NCBI GenBank assembly: GCA_036244855.1
Contig: BQKZ01001290.1
Coordinates: forward strand, 3,687 to 67,686
DNA length: 64,000 bases
Direction: 5' to 3'
Origin: Temnopleurus reevesii
Taxonomy: Eukaryota; Echinodermata; Echinoidea; Temnopleuroida; Temnopleuridae
Positions 50,301-63,461 of this stretch are shown in pieces (the first letter of the stretch is position 1; every line of letters begins with the position of its first letter). The translations under genes and the position numbers were made by a program. The notes beneath the pieces are model-generated. The model had not been told where the DNA came from. It saw only the letters and a list, made by a program, of their open reading frames with translations, and searched no databases.

Positions 50301-53300
50301 AGCACTGCATTATATTTCATAACGGTGTTTTAGTAGTTTAGTAAAAACAAGTCTCCATAAATATTTCTTAGTTAAGGATCATATGTCTTCATTTTAAAGA
50401 AGTAGGAAGTTAAAAAAGCCTCTTTGGATGATGCAGTTAATAATATGAGCATATGAATATCAATCTAGGCAGGTATGATTTTACTGATCAGATATTTAGA
50501 AACACTGATATTTTTTAAATTATTTCTATACTAAAGACAGGAAGAATATAACTTAACGACTGGAAAATAAGATTGATAAACTCTTTGTAGCTCATATTTT
50601 TATGCAACTCTTTCTTGCTCTCAACAAACAATTTGATTTGCTTCATGAAGTAAACTCCTTCCCAGGGAGAATGAAATCAGAAGAATTGTGAGAGATCTAG
50701 ACCAGTCAAGTTGCTTTACTCCCAATGGGAGCAATTAGATTTGCTTCAAACTCCCATTAGCGCCCCAAGCTCTTTCACACTCGTCCTACTCTTCAGTTTT
50801 TCCCATTGTCAAATCATGGTCCATTTTGATGCTCTGAATCTATTTCCGTCATATTTTTTTATGGAAGATTGCTCTGCAGCTAACAAATTTGTGTTTTAAA
50901 GAACATGCATTTGAGATATTAAAGATGTGTTCATAAAATCTATTTAAGAATTCCATCCCGGTTTCATCTCTCTATATCTAGTTTGCTAGTGCTGTAGCAT
51001 TTTCTACTAACTGTCTGATTTTTTTCTATTAACTTGTAAATAGATTTGTCATTCTTCTAATTTCTCAACTACTCTTTTTTTCAATCTTTCTTGACACAAT
51101 TTATTTTATATCACAGATATGTTCTATCAAGGATGCCCTCTTCAAATCATCTTTACATCCACTTTCCCATCTTCCATCATATTCTTCTTCAAGATATCTT
51201 TTTATCTATTTTTAATCCATCTTTTATGTTCCCCTCCCATCTCTGCGATCATCTTCCTGGATTCTGCCCGCTTCACGCAGTCATAAATTGCCTCTTCTTT
51301 GTCGGCATCCATCCCTCTATACAAGACGACGAAGCCCAGAAGATGCAGATATGAAATTCTCTGACCCTTACCATGTAAAGGTTTGCCCCCAAGCTACTTT
51401 ATAATTGGATACCTTTGAAACCTTCTTGAGTTATATCGATTGGGGTTTTCTTTTCCTGCGTTTTCCTCTCATTTTGCGTCATCCTGGCATTCTATACATC
51501 AGATTTGATATTTCGGCAATCATTTGGGGGGCCCACAAATAGCGACGATTGTGCAGATGCTAAAATTATAAACAGTCTCCAAAGCAACTTACTTGCATTT
51601 TAATGATGGCCAGAAGGATGCGGGTTTTTGCAAAGCATTATCTCAGCTGAGGAGAAATTATATATTGATTTGTGAAAATTCCTGTTTTTTGTTTAATGAT
51701 AAGTCAGGTGATATATTTAAGAGCAATATTAAACAATTGTGATTATTTGTAAGGATGTCCTGATGGGGATAATTAAGTGACTTTTATTTTTAAAGGTACT
51801 TTCAATTTCTCAATACAGTTTCAAACATTGAAATTTTTATTGTGAACAAGTCAAATGCTCTGAGCTTTTACAATTTATGATGTTCTGCAGTTATTACAGA
51901 TTCATTCATTCATTCCAGATAATTCAATTTATTAAACAAGTTATCATGAATTAATAATTCCTTAATTATGTTCACCATTTCTGAGGGAAAATGTGGGTGA
52001 AAAAAAAGCACAACTAGATTCTCTTGAATAAGTAAAGACTTTAAGCATTCAAAAGGTTAAATGCTGTCATTGAGTTACCTTGATCATTAAAGAGTCATGT
52101 GATTGCCTCCCAATTCTAGGTGTAGTTTGTATTTAACCTCGCACACATCCACTGCCCCAGTTCACCTTACAATAATTTAGTACCCCTCGAAGCACTAAGT
52201 GAATCGAGTCGAAAGACAAAGCTAACACTGACACATGACTCACACTAAGCTTCACTACACTATGAATACTTAATTAGCTCATAATGCATACTCAATTTGG
52301 ACGATTTATTTGTGGATGGCGTGAGCTTGCCTAGATACCTCTCAATGGACGTTCACACACGACGGACGTGGAGAGATCCCAATATGATGAGGGTTAGATA
52401 TTTAAATTGGCAACAGTTGGCTATTTGTGAAATCGTTCAGCTGAATGCAATAATCAACTACCCCAGTATTCAATTCATCATGTGATTTGGTAAAGGGCGT
52501 GCCATTTTACCACAAATTTCACTCAAATACTAGGGGATTTTCCCATTTTCGCACCTTTTTGCTGGCAAATATTAGGAACATCTGTGAATCCCTTACATCA
52601 TCTGTTATCTCATGGGGTTCCCAAATTAATCAATCACCCACACAATTTTTTGCATGGGGTAGTTAATAGTAAGGATATTACATTTCAAAACTTGAATTCA
52701 AGTTTATCTTTGATGTGTTTCTTCCAATTCGTTAGCCATGATGTAGTTATGAAATTATGAAAAGGCCTGTATTAAAATTGGCAATTACCTTTTTCTGATG
52801 TAATTTCATGTGATGCAAAAGCTTTGTGACAAGTAGCTCTGAAATGATTGATTGCGAGCGTATTGTATATTCTTATTCATTACATGCAATTACTGTTCGA
52901 CTCGAAAGCTCTTAAGGTAATAAGATATTCCTGGATAATTGTTGCCAATTTGAGTAACAATGACTTATTGTGTCGCATATTGTATTAATGAAAAAGTGCT
53001 CAGGAATTTATGTGAAAAAAAATTCAGATAGAAAGCTGGGTATTGTTTGTCGATCAAATTATTGTTAAATTTGAGTTGGTTTATTAATGAAATATAATAG
53101 CCATTGCGTGACAGAAAGCCTGCCAGCTTGCATGCACGGTTAGGTGTCGACGTCATAAGGCTGGCCTAATTCACATCTTGCAAAGCATAAAGAACGTGCT
53201 TTTCTCTTCTGTTATTGCTTACTAGTGGAATTAAGCACCATTTGAAATGAATAACACATCTACAAGCCTTTCTCAGCTTTCATCCATTCTCTTTTGCTCA

Positions 53301-54889
53301 GTCATTCTAAGTTATGGGAGTTTTTCCTGATCAATATCTTACAGATGTACACCGATGTTGATAACAGAAATTTGAATTTTATCAGTACCCACTATCTAAA
53401 AGTACATTATTTCATTTTACCATGTGCTTTCATTCCCTTATCTGGTATATATATATATATATATGATAATATCCTCAACATTCATTTTGTAAGCTGATTA
53501 TCAATTGCTCATTTTTTTGTCAGCTTAATCATGAATCAAAATATTGAAGTAAGTTGTAGCACTTATTACACTGAACAATTCTGAACAACAATTTGATGAA
53601 CAAGATTTGATCATATTTGATATAAAGCTAGTTTATGTCTAGAATTCTGACATTCAAACTGATATGATGTCATGAATTATGCACCAAATATTTTCCTAAA
53701 ATATGGTTTATGACACCATTACCTCGTACAGACCCTCTTGGTCTTTGTTTCACCATATAGACCTTGCACAAGTATTTATAGATATGCTGTCTTTTGATAT
53801 AGCGGCTACCGCCTAGTTTATTGACCCATGATGCATTGTGGGTATCCCAGCCTGCACCAGGCCAGTTTCCTGTTCTCTTTCACCTGTTTCTGAAGATCAT
53901 CGTGTCACACTATTCAGCACAAGTCGCAACAAAACTAATATTTCTGGAAACTTTAGACAGCGATGCCCGAGGCGTTTTTAATTTCATAACAGAGAGATAT
54001 ACTAAAGTGAGGATAGAAGTGTGTGAGATGGGAGGAGGATGGCCATAGTAGGAGGATGGCCATAGTAGGAGGAGGAAATTGAGTTTAAATAGGTTGACAT
54101 GTTATACAACCAACTAGAAAACTAGATAATGGGAGGGAGGCATTATTAAATGAATACAATTTTAGCTCTTCCTTGGGGATTTGTGTAAATGTTTTGTGAT
54201 GTAAATTTCAATTGAAATATCAGCTCACATACTTTTTATCATGATTTATAGTGAAATCGTAGAATGGAATCCATCAGGGGAATAGTGGAAAACATAATAG
54301 CTTGCAATCTTTACTGCAGTCATGTTTTATTTGACAGCATTGCAAGATAATAATGAACACATCATATTTTCAACATTTTAAAACTGAATGAAGAATAAGA
54401 AAGAACTAATATTAGATAATGCTAGACATGAATTATTTAATTGTGGATGCTACCAAACGTACCACTTCACAGATTTTAAAGCTAAAATTTCTCCGCCCAA
54501 GATGGAAACCCGTTTGAAATGGTTGAGTGCCCCGTGTGCTAATCTTGTCAGCACTGATTAGATGTTTGCTGCAAGCTCTTTCTGCTTTATTAGACAACTA
54601 GAGCATAGGGGGGTTCTTGACCGTCCGAACTGGGGCTCCCTCGTTCGCCCCTCATTCGCAAGGTGAGCCAGCTTCATTGCTTCGCCAAGCGGAAAAGATT
54701 GCCGGATTTGACGCCCAAGTTGCTGCTCGCTTGAATTTTCTCTGAGATGACAGGAAGGCTTGCTCTTTCAGTCCGTAGTCGCTTTGTTCAAACACGAGAT
54801 ATGTCATTTCAGTCCAGGAGTGGCTTGTATAGCTTTAGGGTTTGCATTCTCTTTCACTGTCATCTGATTTGAATACATGAATACCAATA
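47365..54889. other. Intron downstream of the Musashi exon
   Basis: No following RRM2 exon (FGFVTFE...) was found. A T/C-rich stretch at 49763-50100 produces a Phe/Leu-rich open frame that I reject as a gene. Otherwise AT-rich DNA. Confidence 0.55.
53446..53464. repeat. (TA)n microsatellite
   Basis: About nine TA units. Confidence 0.95.
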
Positions 54890-55275
54890 TTCATAGTCAA
54901 AGAAGTCCCGCAGGAATGCCAACATCATTTGGTGTGAAGAATCGCAGATTTAGAGCATCATGTTTGGTGCATCGCCCATCCTCTTCACATTCCGTTTGAG
55001 TGCACATAGAAATCAATGCCCCCTTGAGTCTGCTAATTAGCCATCTATGTGCACACGTCGTCACGGCCCATGCACTGGCTTGGGCCCTGTAAATCAATGC
55101 CTGGTGCAGGTCAGCGGTCCGGGCGGACCTGTAATTAGCCATGTGCATGGCCACGCCAATGAGCAGTCCGTTCAATGCCCCGATGTGAACCGATATACAA
55201 AGTACATACGGCCCGGGTTGTAATGATATGCATGGCCTTGGCTGGGAGGCGGTAAGCGGGGTCCTCTTAGGCACT
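54890..55275. promoter_or_regulatory. GC-richer block with paired homeodomain-like and nuclear-receptor-like sites
   Basis: AAATCAATGCC occurs at 55010-55020 and 55091-55101. TAATTAGCCAT follows each, at 55034-55044 and 55132-55142, so a two-box module is present twice. A third partial box, TTCAATGCC, is at 55171-55179. In the second module the boxes are separated by an inverted pair of AGGTC-like half-sites (CAGGTC ... GGACCTG, 55107-55131). TAATTA is the core homeodomain site and AGGTCA the nuclear-receptor half-site (established knowledge). The minus strand is open for 125 codons over 54897-55274, but the predicted peptide is unlike any family I know. A cis-regulatory module is the better reading. 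Confidence 0.45.
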
Positions 55276-55861
55276 CCTCAGTGGCAAGAGAATGGCAAGG
55301 ATGTCGTCCAGGTTGCCTAAGGATGAAGGGATGATGAGCACCTAGCCCTAGGGCCTCCCAATCTCACTTCCCACCCCAATGAAATTAAATTTCTGCACTG
55401 GGAAAAACATGGAGGTGTCATGAGGCCTCGGCGAGGGGTTGGTACATGCATACTATATCCTTTCCCTGCCTCACACACTCTCTATCCCCTTAAATCCCAT
55501 AAGTATGGGTAGTAGCATTCTCACTGCCACATCTATAGAAACGACAAGCCATCTCCACCAGAAACATAACATAGCGAAATGAACGATTGGAGCTGTGGGA
55601 AAGACCCCTAATGTAACTCTCGGGAGATTCTTGGCACAATGATGACCTAACCTGACTCGAGCTTGGTGTGGTTAAGGTGAGAGGGGTGTGATTAGTATTA
55701 TAGATCGCGTGTTGAAATGAGACATTACAAGCTGATGAATCCATTGCTATGGAAACAACCTCGCTTCCATGAATTCATTAGGAGCTTGAGAACCGGAATA
55801 TGTGTGTCGCGGTTGTGACTGAATAAAGTCCCACAGCCCCATTTCTATTCAGTTTCTTTTT

Positions 55862-56497
55862 GTGTATCTTCATCCTCCATGTTCCCCCTCCCTTTATCCC
55901 TCAACTTTATCTAAAGCTGACTTCACTGTCCATCCCTTACAGTTATCAATCATGGGGCCCTTCATCCCTCCCCCTCGCCAAGAATATAATAGTGGTCTTC
56001 CTTTCCAGTCTTCTTCAGATAGTCCCCAACTGTGGCCCCCGTTACCCCCTCCCAATGGCATAAAGCTCACCTGCCATCAACCATGCCCCCTCCACCCCCT
56101 GATACAACCCTTTCCTCCTTCCTATCCCCTACAAGCAGTCCCCATCACTGGCCTCCCTTTGGGGATGAGCACCACCTCCTCCACCCCCTACATCCTCTGC
56201 ACCCCTCCACCCCTCCCCTTCCCCCTGATACAACCCTTTCCTCCTTCCCATCCCCTGCCAGCAATCCCCATCAGTGGCCTCCCTTTGGGGATGATCACCT
56301 TGATGCATGGCCTGGTTTCTCTCGGCATCCCAGATTTGGTCAGATTGCTTGAAAACTTTCTGTTTTCCCAGAGGCCCACTTACCTATCTTCTCTATACCT
56401 GTTCCCTCATCGCCTTCCATCCGTGTTCCATATTCCCTCGTCAATAACGTCCCAAGATGGAGGGGAAAAGAGAGTAATGAACATGAATAAGACCTAG
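55862..56497 (+). CDS. Longest open frame (211 codons), Pro/Ser-rich, doubtful
   Basis: The frame begins at ATG 55862 and ends at 56497. The product is Pro/Leu/Ser-rich with no recognised domain. An internal 126-bp (42-codon) near-duplication (core from 56096 and again from 56222) gives LIQPFPPSYPLQAVPITGLP and LIQPFPPSHPLPAIPISGLP, so the frame is kept. A second frame over 56032-56352 is also open and also repeats (PDTTLSSF...WPPFGD). Which frame, if either, is coding cannot be told. The C/T-rich composition alone favours open frames, so I regard this as probably non-coding. TTTCCAG at 56004-56010 is a possible acceptor. Confidence 0.12.
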   Translation: MYLHPPCSPSLYPSTLSKADFTVHPLQLSIMGPFIPPPRQEYNSGLPFQSSSDSPQLWPPLPPPNGIKLTCHQPCPLHPLIQPFPPSYPLQAVPITGLPLGMSTTSSTPYILCTPPPLPFPLIQPFPPSHPLPAIPISGLPLGMITLMHGLVSLGIPDLVRLLENFLFSQRPTYLSSLYLFPHRLPSVFHIPSSITSQDGGEKRVMNMNKT

Positions 56498-59400
56498 TGA
56501 CATTTTTACCACCAAATGGCGTGGCAGTCGTTCATGCACATTCTGCATTTCTACAATCTGCTCTTCTTTACCGTATTGCCATTTGTACGATCTTTCCATG
56601 AATTGTTTTCTACAATGTGTGAAATTATCAGTTACTTATTTCAATCATATCCACAAAAAGTTTTTTTCTTAATAATAACCATTAAGTAAGTTTGCTGTTT
56701 CACACGTGAAGAGAGTTTCGATGATGATGAATTTAGATTGAAATGCATTCCTCATTCAATTCTGAATATTTACACCTTATCTGGAGATGAGTCTTTTTCA
56801 ATGTTCCTAACAGCATTGTGACGAATTTCAAGAGTCACATGCATTTCCGATCCCTTCAACTTCAGTTTTTTTATATTCAACTTCAAAGCATATCCTGTCA
56901 TGATAATCGGGACATGATTTTCTTTACTTAATGACATATTACATGTATTACTGTCGTGCAATGAATATATTAAATTCTGGCAGCTTGCATCACATATTTA
57001 TGGTGCATTTAACCTTTTATACGTTTGCAGTAGTACAGATAACATATTTATAATTTATGATGTATTCATAGACCATGAATTGAGCAGTGATACCCGTCCC
57101 CATATATCACTAGACAAAATATCAGTTGTAAAAAAAAATGAAAAGCTTGAAAATGTTTTACCATCTACTGAAGATAACCCACCTGTGTGTATGATATCTT
57201 TATGACCAATGATAAATAGTTGACCTGTATAGATAACCCTTGTTGATTGATGGTGAAGACAGCGGACGGACATCAAAGGACTTTGTTTATCAGGTTATGT
57301 ACCTATTGCTTGTGATGAATTTAGAGTTATTATGATTTTTAAAAGAGAACCAAAAGGACAAAAGTGAGGATGTTGTGTAAATAAAATTGCATGGGTTGGC
57401 CTTGCCCTTCACCCTTGGAATGCATGCATAATGATTTTCTGCCAAGGCTTGGTTGCATTAACTGAAACCTCAATCTGTTGATTCTTATGCAAATATAATT
57501 TGTATAATGGAATTCTGATGATGTAAGCTTTGGATGTGATCCAATTTAAAATGATGAAATCTGTTCATGTTGCATGTACCTTTCTAGCAAGGAATTGGGA
57601 AAACTTGAATAATGAGGGTCAGTTTAAGGTTATCTTTGGGGGTATTCTCCACAGAATCATCCTCAAAGTAGTCTCAGAATTAGGAAATCTTCATTAATAT
57701 TTGTGGACTTTGCCAATTTGTTTGAAATATTTCCTTTGATAGGATAACAAGTTTACCTATTTCTTTTTCGAAAAATGAAAAGCGATGATATTATCGCTGG
57801 ATGTTTTTTCCTAGTTTAGCCTATAGATACAGTATGCATGTGAGCTATTTAAATCTGATTCATACAAGCTTTTGATAATCCATAAAAACAAAAGTTTTAT
57901 ATCCTCTAGTTCACAGCACCTGTAACGTTTCGTGCATGGGAATGTTGTGGTTATGGTGGAAGTAAAGAGATAATAGAAAGCGGTTGTGCGGCAGATGACC
58001 TGAATTCATTATGAATTGATACGGTACTGATGTTCTCCATGTGATTGATGCAAGCCCTCGCACCGTTTAATGGGCCACAAACGGCTGAGGGGTTCTCTCA
58101 AAGAGTGCATCCAACCCTTCGTGGAAAGCGCTGGGGCCTGGGAACAGGTAGATTCAATACCTTGATGTCACTTGTTTGTATTGGTGAATTGCTCCAGAGC
58201 CAGCCATAAGGATTCTGACCCTGACATAGCAATAGGTACACATTCATTGTTCATAAATGTTCATTTTTGCACCAATTCATTCCTGTATGCATTTAATATA
58301 CATCCATATATCTATAGTTTTTATAAGATATATGATTAGTACAGGTCTTTTGCCTTTTTAGACTTCAAAATCGTCCCATTAGGGAATATGTGACTTGGCA
58401 TTTTGTATAACAAGTGAATTAATAGGCTTGTGATTAACAATCACAATATTGAGGTTGAACCTATGAACATAATGTATCGAATACAAAATCATTAGGAAAT
58501 TAGCTTTGATTTTGAAATTATGGAAGCCTTTTCATGAACAGGAAAACAAAAATTGGGAGAGGATGGAAATTTGATATATTCACAGTTTTTTTTAGTATTG
58601 ATGGAAATATGTGCCGTAAGCGCTATCTCAGGTTGGATTTTCATAGATCATCTTCACATGAGAGCTCATGCATGATGAAAGTGAGATCAAGAATAATTCA
58701 AACTAAGTGAATTAATGAAAGTGATTTGAATTCTTCTTCAAACTGAGCTAGGGTAATTGAGCAAATAAGCAACGCTAAAGAAAGTATGTTATCCCAACTT
58801 GGGAAATAGGTTATGGGCTTATGAAGCATTAGCTAAGTGGCTTTGCTTGGATTGATTTATGTAAAATGAGTAAATTTATTGATTATATTAAATGTCTTTG
58901 CTTGGCTGTCTCCTCGAGTTAAATGGTTCTACTTTTGTTTAATCCCTCTACTTCTAATGGCATTTAAGGATGTCGATTTCCAAAAGTTTGAATAGTTTAT
59001 AACTATTGTTGTATGAGAGATGAATCCCAATGAGAATGTGTTCTACAATGTTGTGCTGATAATAAACAGGATTCTGTTTGCAGAGAAAGGAGAATTTCTT
59101 AGAATGTATCAGTAATGAACCACAATGAAGGAACATGTCATGTATTGTCATCACTCCTAAAGAAAAAGGTCATGGTTTTATAATATAGTTTGAGAACTAT
59201 TCCTTATTATTGAGTAGGTATATCATTTCATGGAAACATTAGAATTGAGATGAATTGGACTGAACTTAAAGACACTAAAACATTGTAATGATTATACAAT
59301 AATTATGATTACCCAAATAGATATTGATTTGTTCTTAGTAAGATAGTGACTTTTCCAATGGTGATCTAACGATTTTGGATTTGTTAAAAGATTCACAGTC

Positions 59401-59866
59401 ATCTGTCTCGCATATCATCATTCAATAAAGCACACTGATATGTGATGTCAAACAACATGCTTAATGACACTTACATATGTATCTTCAAATTGGCAACTTC
59501 ATATCATCCAACGTTTCATAAAAATTCAGCCAATATGTTCGAACAGTTATGATTTCTCCATCGTATTTATATGTATTTCAGACCTGAATGCTAATTAGAA
59601 ATGAACGGGCTCATTAGTAACGACGCAGGGCATAGCTTGATACAACAATCACATCCTCACGCACACACACAAACACACACATATCGTGGATAAATGAAAA
59701 ACCTCTAAAATCAAAATGAGTCATATTTTTTATTCATCCAGGGTTGTGATTTGTGATGAAGCGAGCGAGCAGGAGCATGCTACAAGGATCATACCGGTCA
59801 TTGTCATTTTGCAAGAGTGCATTGTGATTTACGCAGGCAAATGAAAAATGTTTTTATATAGTTTAG
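56498..59866. other. Intronic DNA, nothing recognised
   Basis: AT-rich. A small less AT-rich block at 57950-58200 holds no coding sequence. Confidence 0.5.
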
Positions 59867-60300
59867 CCTACCTAGGGAGAGGAAGGGGGAGAGCTGGAGG
59901 AGGGAGAGAGAAATGAGGTTGAGAATAGGGAGGAGAAAATGAAGATGGGTAGGAGGGTGAAGAGAGAGAAGAGGGTGGGATGGTGACGAGGGAGGAGGAC
60001 ATGGAGATGGACAGAAAGGGATTGGATGTGAAGTAGAGGGAGATGAAAATGGACAAGAGGAAGAGACTAAGGAGAGAATGGAAGAAAAGTTGATCATTGA
60101 GGAAGAGTAAACCAGGGAATGTATATAGTAGTAGAGATAGTAGAAATAGCAAAGGAGAGCAAATAGCAAGATGAGCCAATGTTGAGGGGATAGAAAGAAA
60201 AAAAATAGGTCAGATGAAATTCAAGGGAGATGGAAGGGGGAAAGATGATAATTGGAAATGGAGGAGGAGGATAAAAAGATGGAGAGGGAATAGGACAAAA
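59867..60300. repeat. Polypurine tract, ~430 bp
   Basis: The plus strand is strongly enriched for G/A (GGGAGAGCTGGAGGAGGGAG and similar) with no fixed unit. The minus-strand Ser/Pro/Phe-rich open frames are artefacts. The orientation is opposite to the pyrimidine tracts at 7.6, 15 and 31.6 kb. Confidence 0.85.
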
Positions 60301-62739
60301 TATCACGGAGAAACCCTCAATTGCCGGGATTCTGCTCTGCAGAGTTTGCCTCGCTTCATTTAGATTTGTATCCCATTCTACGCATGTTTAAATTGCTCTA
60401 TACATGGCCCAAATACAAATAACCATATATCTATGCTAAGGCCCTCCCAGACATGCAGACTGCGCTATTATTTGGATGGGATGATGCAAAAAATGCACAA
60501 AAATGTCTTATTATACTGATCAAAATTGATTTCCTAGCCGCCATGCATTGCAGCCTTTACAGAGTTTGTCTAAGATCTTGCCGACATGATTAAGTTGAAT
60601 TATCCTGCAAATTTTGGGGAAAATAGCATATGTCAAAGGTTATTTCTTTGACGCATGAATGTCATATTCCGGCTTTACTAATACAGAAGATACCCCCTGC
60701 TTGTTCTGAGTTTGAATTTAAAATGTGAAAGAAACATATATATTATGGAGGTACAAAATATGCTTGAAATTACACACTAAATGTGTTCTACTTTCCTAAA
60801 AATAAGAATTAGAATTCTGAAAGAATCATACTATATACATGTATCTTGTTTTCATCATACTTCTTTTCTATAAATTCGATAACACTACAAAGAACACCCA
60901 TCAACCAACATTCCAATAACAAGTGTTTATATTCAAGCTATATTAGTCTATCTTTCTAATATTTCACGAATGTGAAGTTGATCATACACGTTATGATATG
61001 GAGGCATCTCATCTGAGGGATTTAGATGGATGGAATTTGATAGAGCTCGACGTGGCAGAGGTTTATTCTTGTGTTCTTTTGAAAGAAGGCGAGAGAAAAA
61101 TTGTTCGCCTACGGGCGAGGATCTGAAAGATTTTATCGTGCTTAAAATTTGATATTAGCTCAAGCCAGAAGTATTGTGACTTGATATGCTAAGATGACGG
61201 ATGGCAGTGTTTAGCAAGGCGGGGATTCCATCACATATTCTGCTTATTCATCTGCCCTCTTCTTTCTTTCTCTCTCCTTTTGAGAAATGTTTATTTTTTC
61301 AAATTCATGAGTTGATATATTTCTCTATCTCCATTTTATTTAATGGTAACTTTTTAATTCTGTTCCATGTTATTTTATATTCCCTACTTTCTTCTTTGTG
61401 TTATTCCGCTCTCTCACGGCTTCTCCCCGTCCACGTTTTTCTCTTCATCTCTCCACTCTCCATTTCTCATTTCATGGTGCTATCCCTCCCCACTCTCAAC
61501 ATCCGTCACTCTTTCCTTCTTAACCCTGCTTCCCCCCTCCCCTCTCTCTCTCTCTCTGATTTGCATCTTCCTTTTTTCATTCAACTTAAAGTGCAAACAA
61601 TAATTTTAATGATTAGCTGGTCAAATTGGCATTCAAAGTTGTCTATTTCTTGTTAATATTAGGTCAATAATTTGTTCCTGGGCAACAGCTCGATGCCATT
61701 ATGATGACGATCGACATTGTTTCGTGTCAGCGGGATTCGTGTCCATCCATTGTATGCCTTTTATATCTGCTGAGCTGTATTTTCTATAATATTTTAATTC
61801 AAAGAACCTTGGAATTCTGTAAGATATCACATGTTACATTAATAATATGTGCAGCTACAGATGAACAAGAAAAGCACATTAATACAAATACTCTGGCTTT
61901 ACTTATAGGGTTTTCAATCGGCATGGCGACGAAGGTATTTGCACGTCAGCTCTCACTGATCAAACCTGGTTTTTATTTGTATTGCACTCAACAAATGACG
62001 ATGGTCTCCTCAAAGAGGAATACATAAGAACTGAATTGGTTTCAATTATCATCACGCACCCAATAGCATTCTGTAATCTATATGATCAAAGCCAGCACTG
62101 GATTCGCAGATAGAGGTGGAGCATTTGGCAGCAGTGTGAAAAATATTTATTTCCGGTCTTGATTTGATTATATCAAAAGTTCAGAGAAATTTATAGGATG
62201 TTGTTTTATCACAGAAATAAATATAAGGAAAGTAGTAAGAAGTTCATCTGCTTACCATCCATTGCCATGTTAAAAAGTCCAGTTGTATTTACCCCTTCCC
62301 TCTGCTTTTGATGTGATATATCATCTGACATTTAAAATCATCTTTGATACTAGGTTATTTTGCTGTCTGTATGATAATTTGTGATGATTGGAGGAGCTAT
62401 TCGTATGAATTTGAGGCATGCACTCCAACCAGCATTGTGTAGCATTTAATATATTTTCAGCCATCTTTCTTTGGAATGGGTATATTTGCTATATTATTAA
62501 ATCATATGTTTTACAAAATAAAATCAATTCCATTTACAGATTTGACTTGAAAAGCAGTTATTTGCCTTAGCGTATAGTATGGATTAATTGGGGGGTATTT
62601 TCTGCCATTGAGAACATTGTGTGGTGTATAACCAAGAAGATTTCTTGCATTTAGGGGAGGGATGAGGGAGGAGGAGGGAGCTTCATGGAGCAATATACGG
62701 CCTTGCTTAAAACTAAATGATTGAGGAAAATTTTTATGA
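60301..62739. other. Intronic DNA, nothing recognised
   Basis: C/T-rich sequence at 61201-61560 yields Leu/Ser/Phe-rich open frames, rejected as genes. Confidence 0.5.
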
Positions 62740-63005
62740 GGATGACCAATGCGGCTGCACAAGCAGTGGGGGTTTTTCCCTCCATTCGTTGAATGATTAT
62801 TCGGAGTTAGAGAAGCGTTCATGCGGAGGGAGAGAAAGGGCATTATTATACAACAACAGGAAACCAGGAGAGAGTGGTTGCCATGGTAATTTCCAGCTGA
62901 ATGATTCTTTTGCTTTGCAACCCTCTCTAGTCGTCCATCTCCTGTCGCATGAACAGGCAAGATTAGCTTGTAAGCTGTTGCCTTGGTAACCAGCGATTCT
63001 ATGCA
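62740..63005. promoter_or_regulatory. Candidate enhancer with two X-box-like sites exactly 100 bp apart
   Basis: GTTGCCATGGTAAT at 62877-62890 and GTTGCCTTGGTAAC at 62977-62990 each differ from GTTNCCATGGNAAC by one base, and their starts are 100 bp apart. The block also has CCAAT at 62746 and is richer in G+C than its surroundings. Reading frames are open on both strands here, which reflects composition; none resembles a known protein. Confidence 0.45.
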
Positions 63006-63461
63006 TTTCATGTTTTGTATGCTCATGTATGATGTCGCAAGAAAAAATATTTTACGTATTGCGGTCTAATCATGTATACTCAATAGATTATCATATTTGA
63101 AAAAAGAAGAACACAATTTTTTTTTTATAGAACACTAATATTCCATTCCACACTGCTCTTTTCTTTACATAAAATCTTGTCCTTCAGGTGTTAGGTTTCA
63201 AACATTTTATTATCAAAGTTATACATTTTATCTCGAATTTAGATGGGTTGGTTTCTTTTTGTTAGTTATTGGAAAACTGCATCGACACAAATATTCGTAT
63301 ACCTGAACGCGTATAATTTTACGATGATCACATCACATCCAAATAATAAAGTGTGTTCATTTGGTTCTACATCTTATCCAAATGTGCACATCCTAGTAAG
63401 ATGCAGGCCTGTAATGCATATCATTGTGACTGCTTGCCTAATTTAATATTTAATCTGCCCG

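Noticed and set aside
53233..53250. AGCACCATTTGAAAT, which resembles the 5' part of mature miR-29
   Set aside because: The preceding sequence lacks a matching 5' arm, so no plausible hairpin forms, and the 3' half of the mature sequence differs.
54597..54659. Possible short exon ending CGCAAG|GTGAGC
   Set aside because: An open frame and a TTTATTAG acceptor can be drawn, but the peptide is not recognised, the pyrimidine tract is poor, and it does not continue Musashi RRM2 (FGFVTFE expected).
54897..55274. 125-codon minus-strand open frame
   Set aside because: The product is not recognised, and the duplicated TAATTAGCCAT and AAATCAATGCC boxes explain the constraint better.
62511..63026. 171-codon minus-strand open frame
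   Set aside because: It overlaps open frames on both strands in a mixed-composition block, shows no recognisable motif, and is better explained as a regulatory block.
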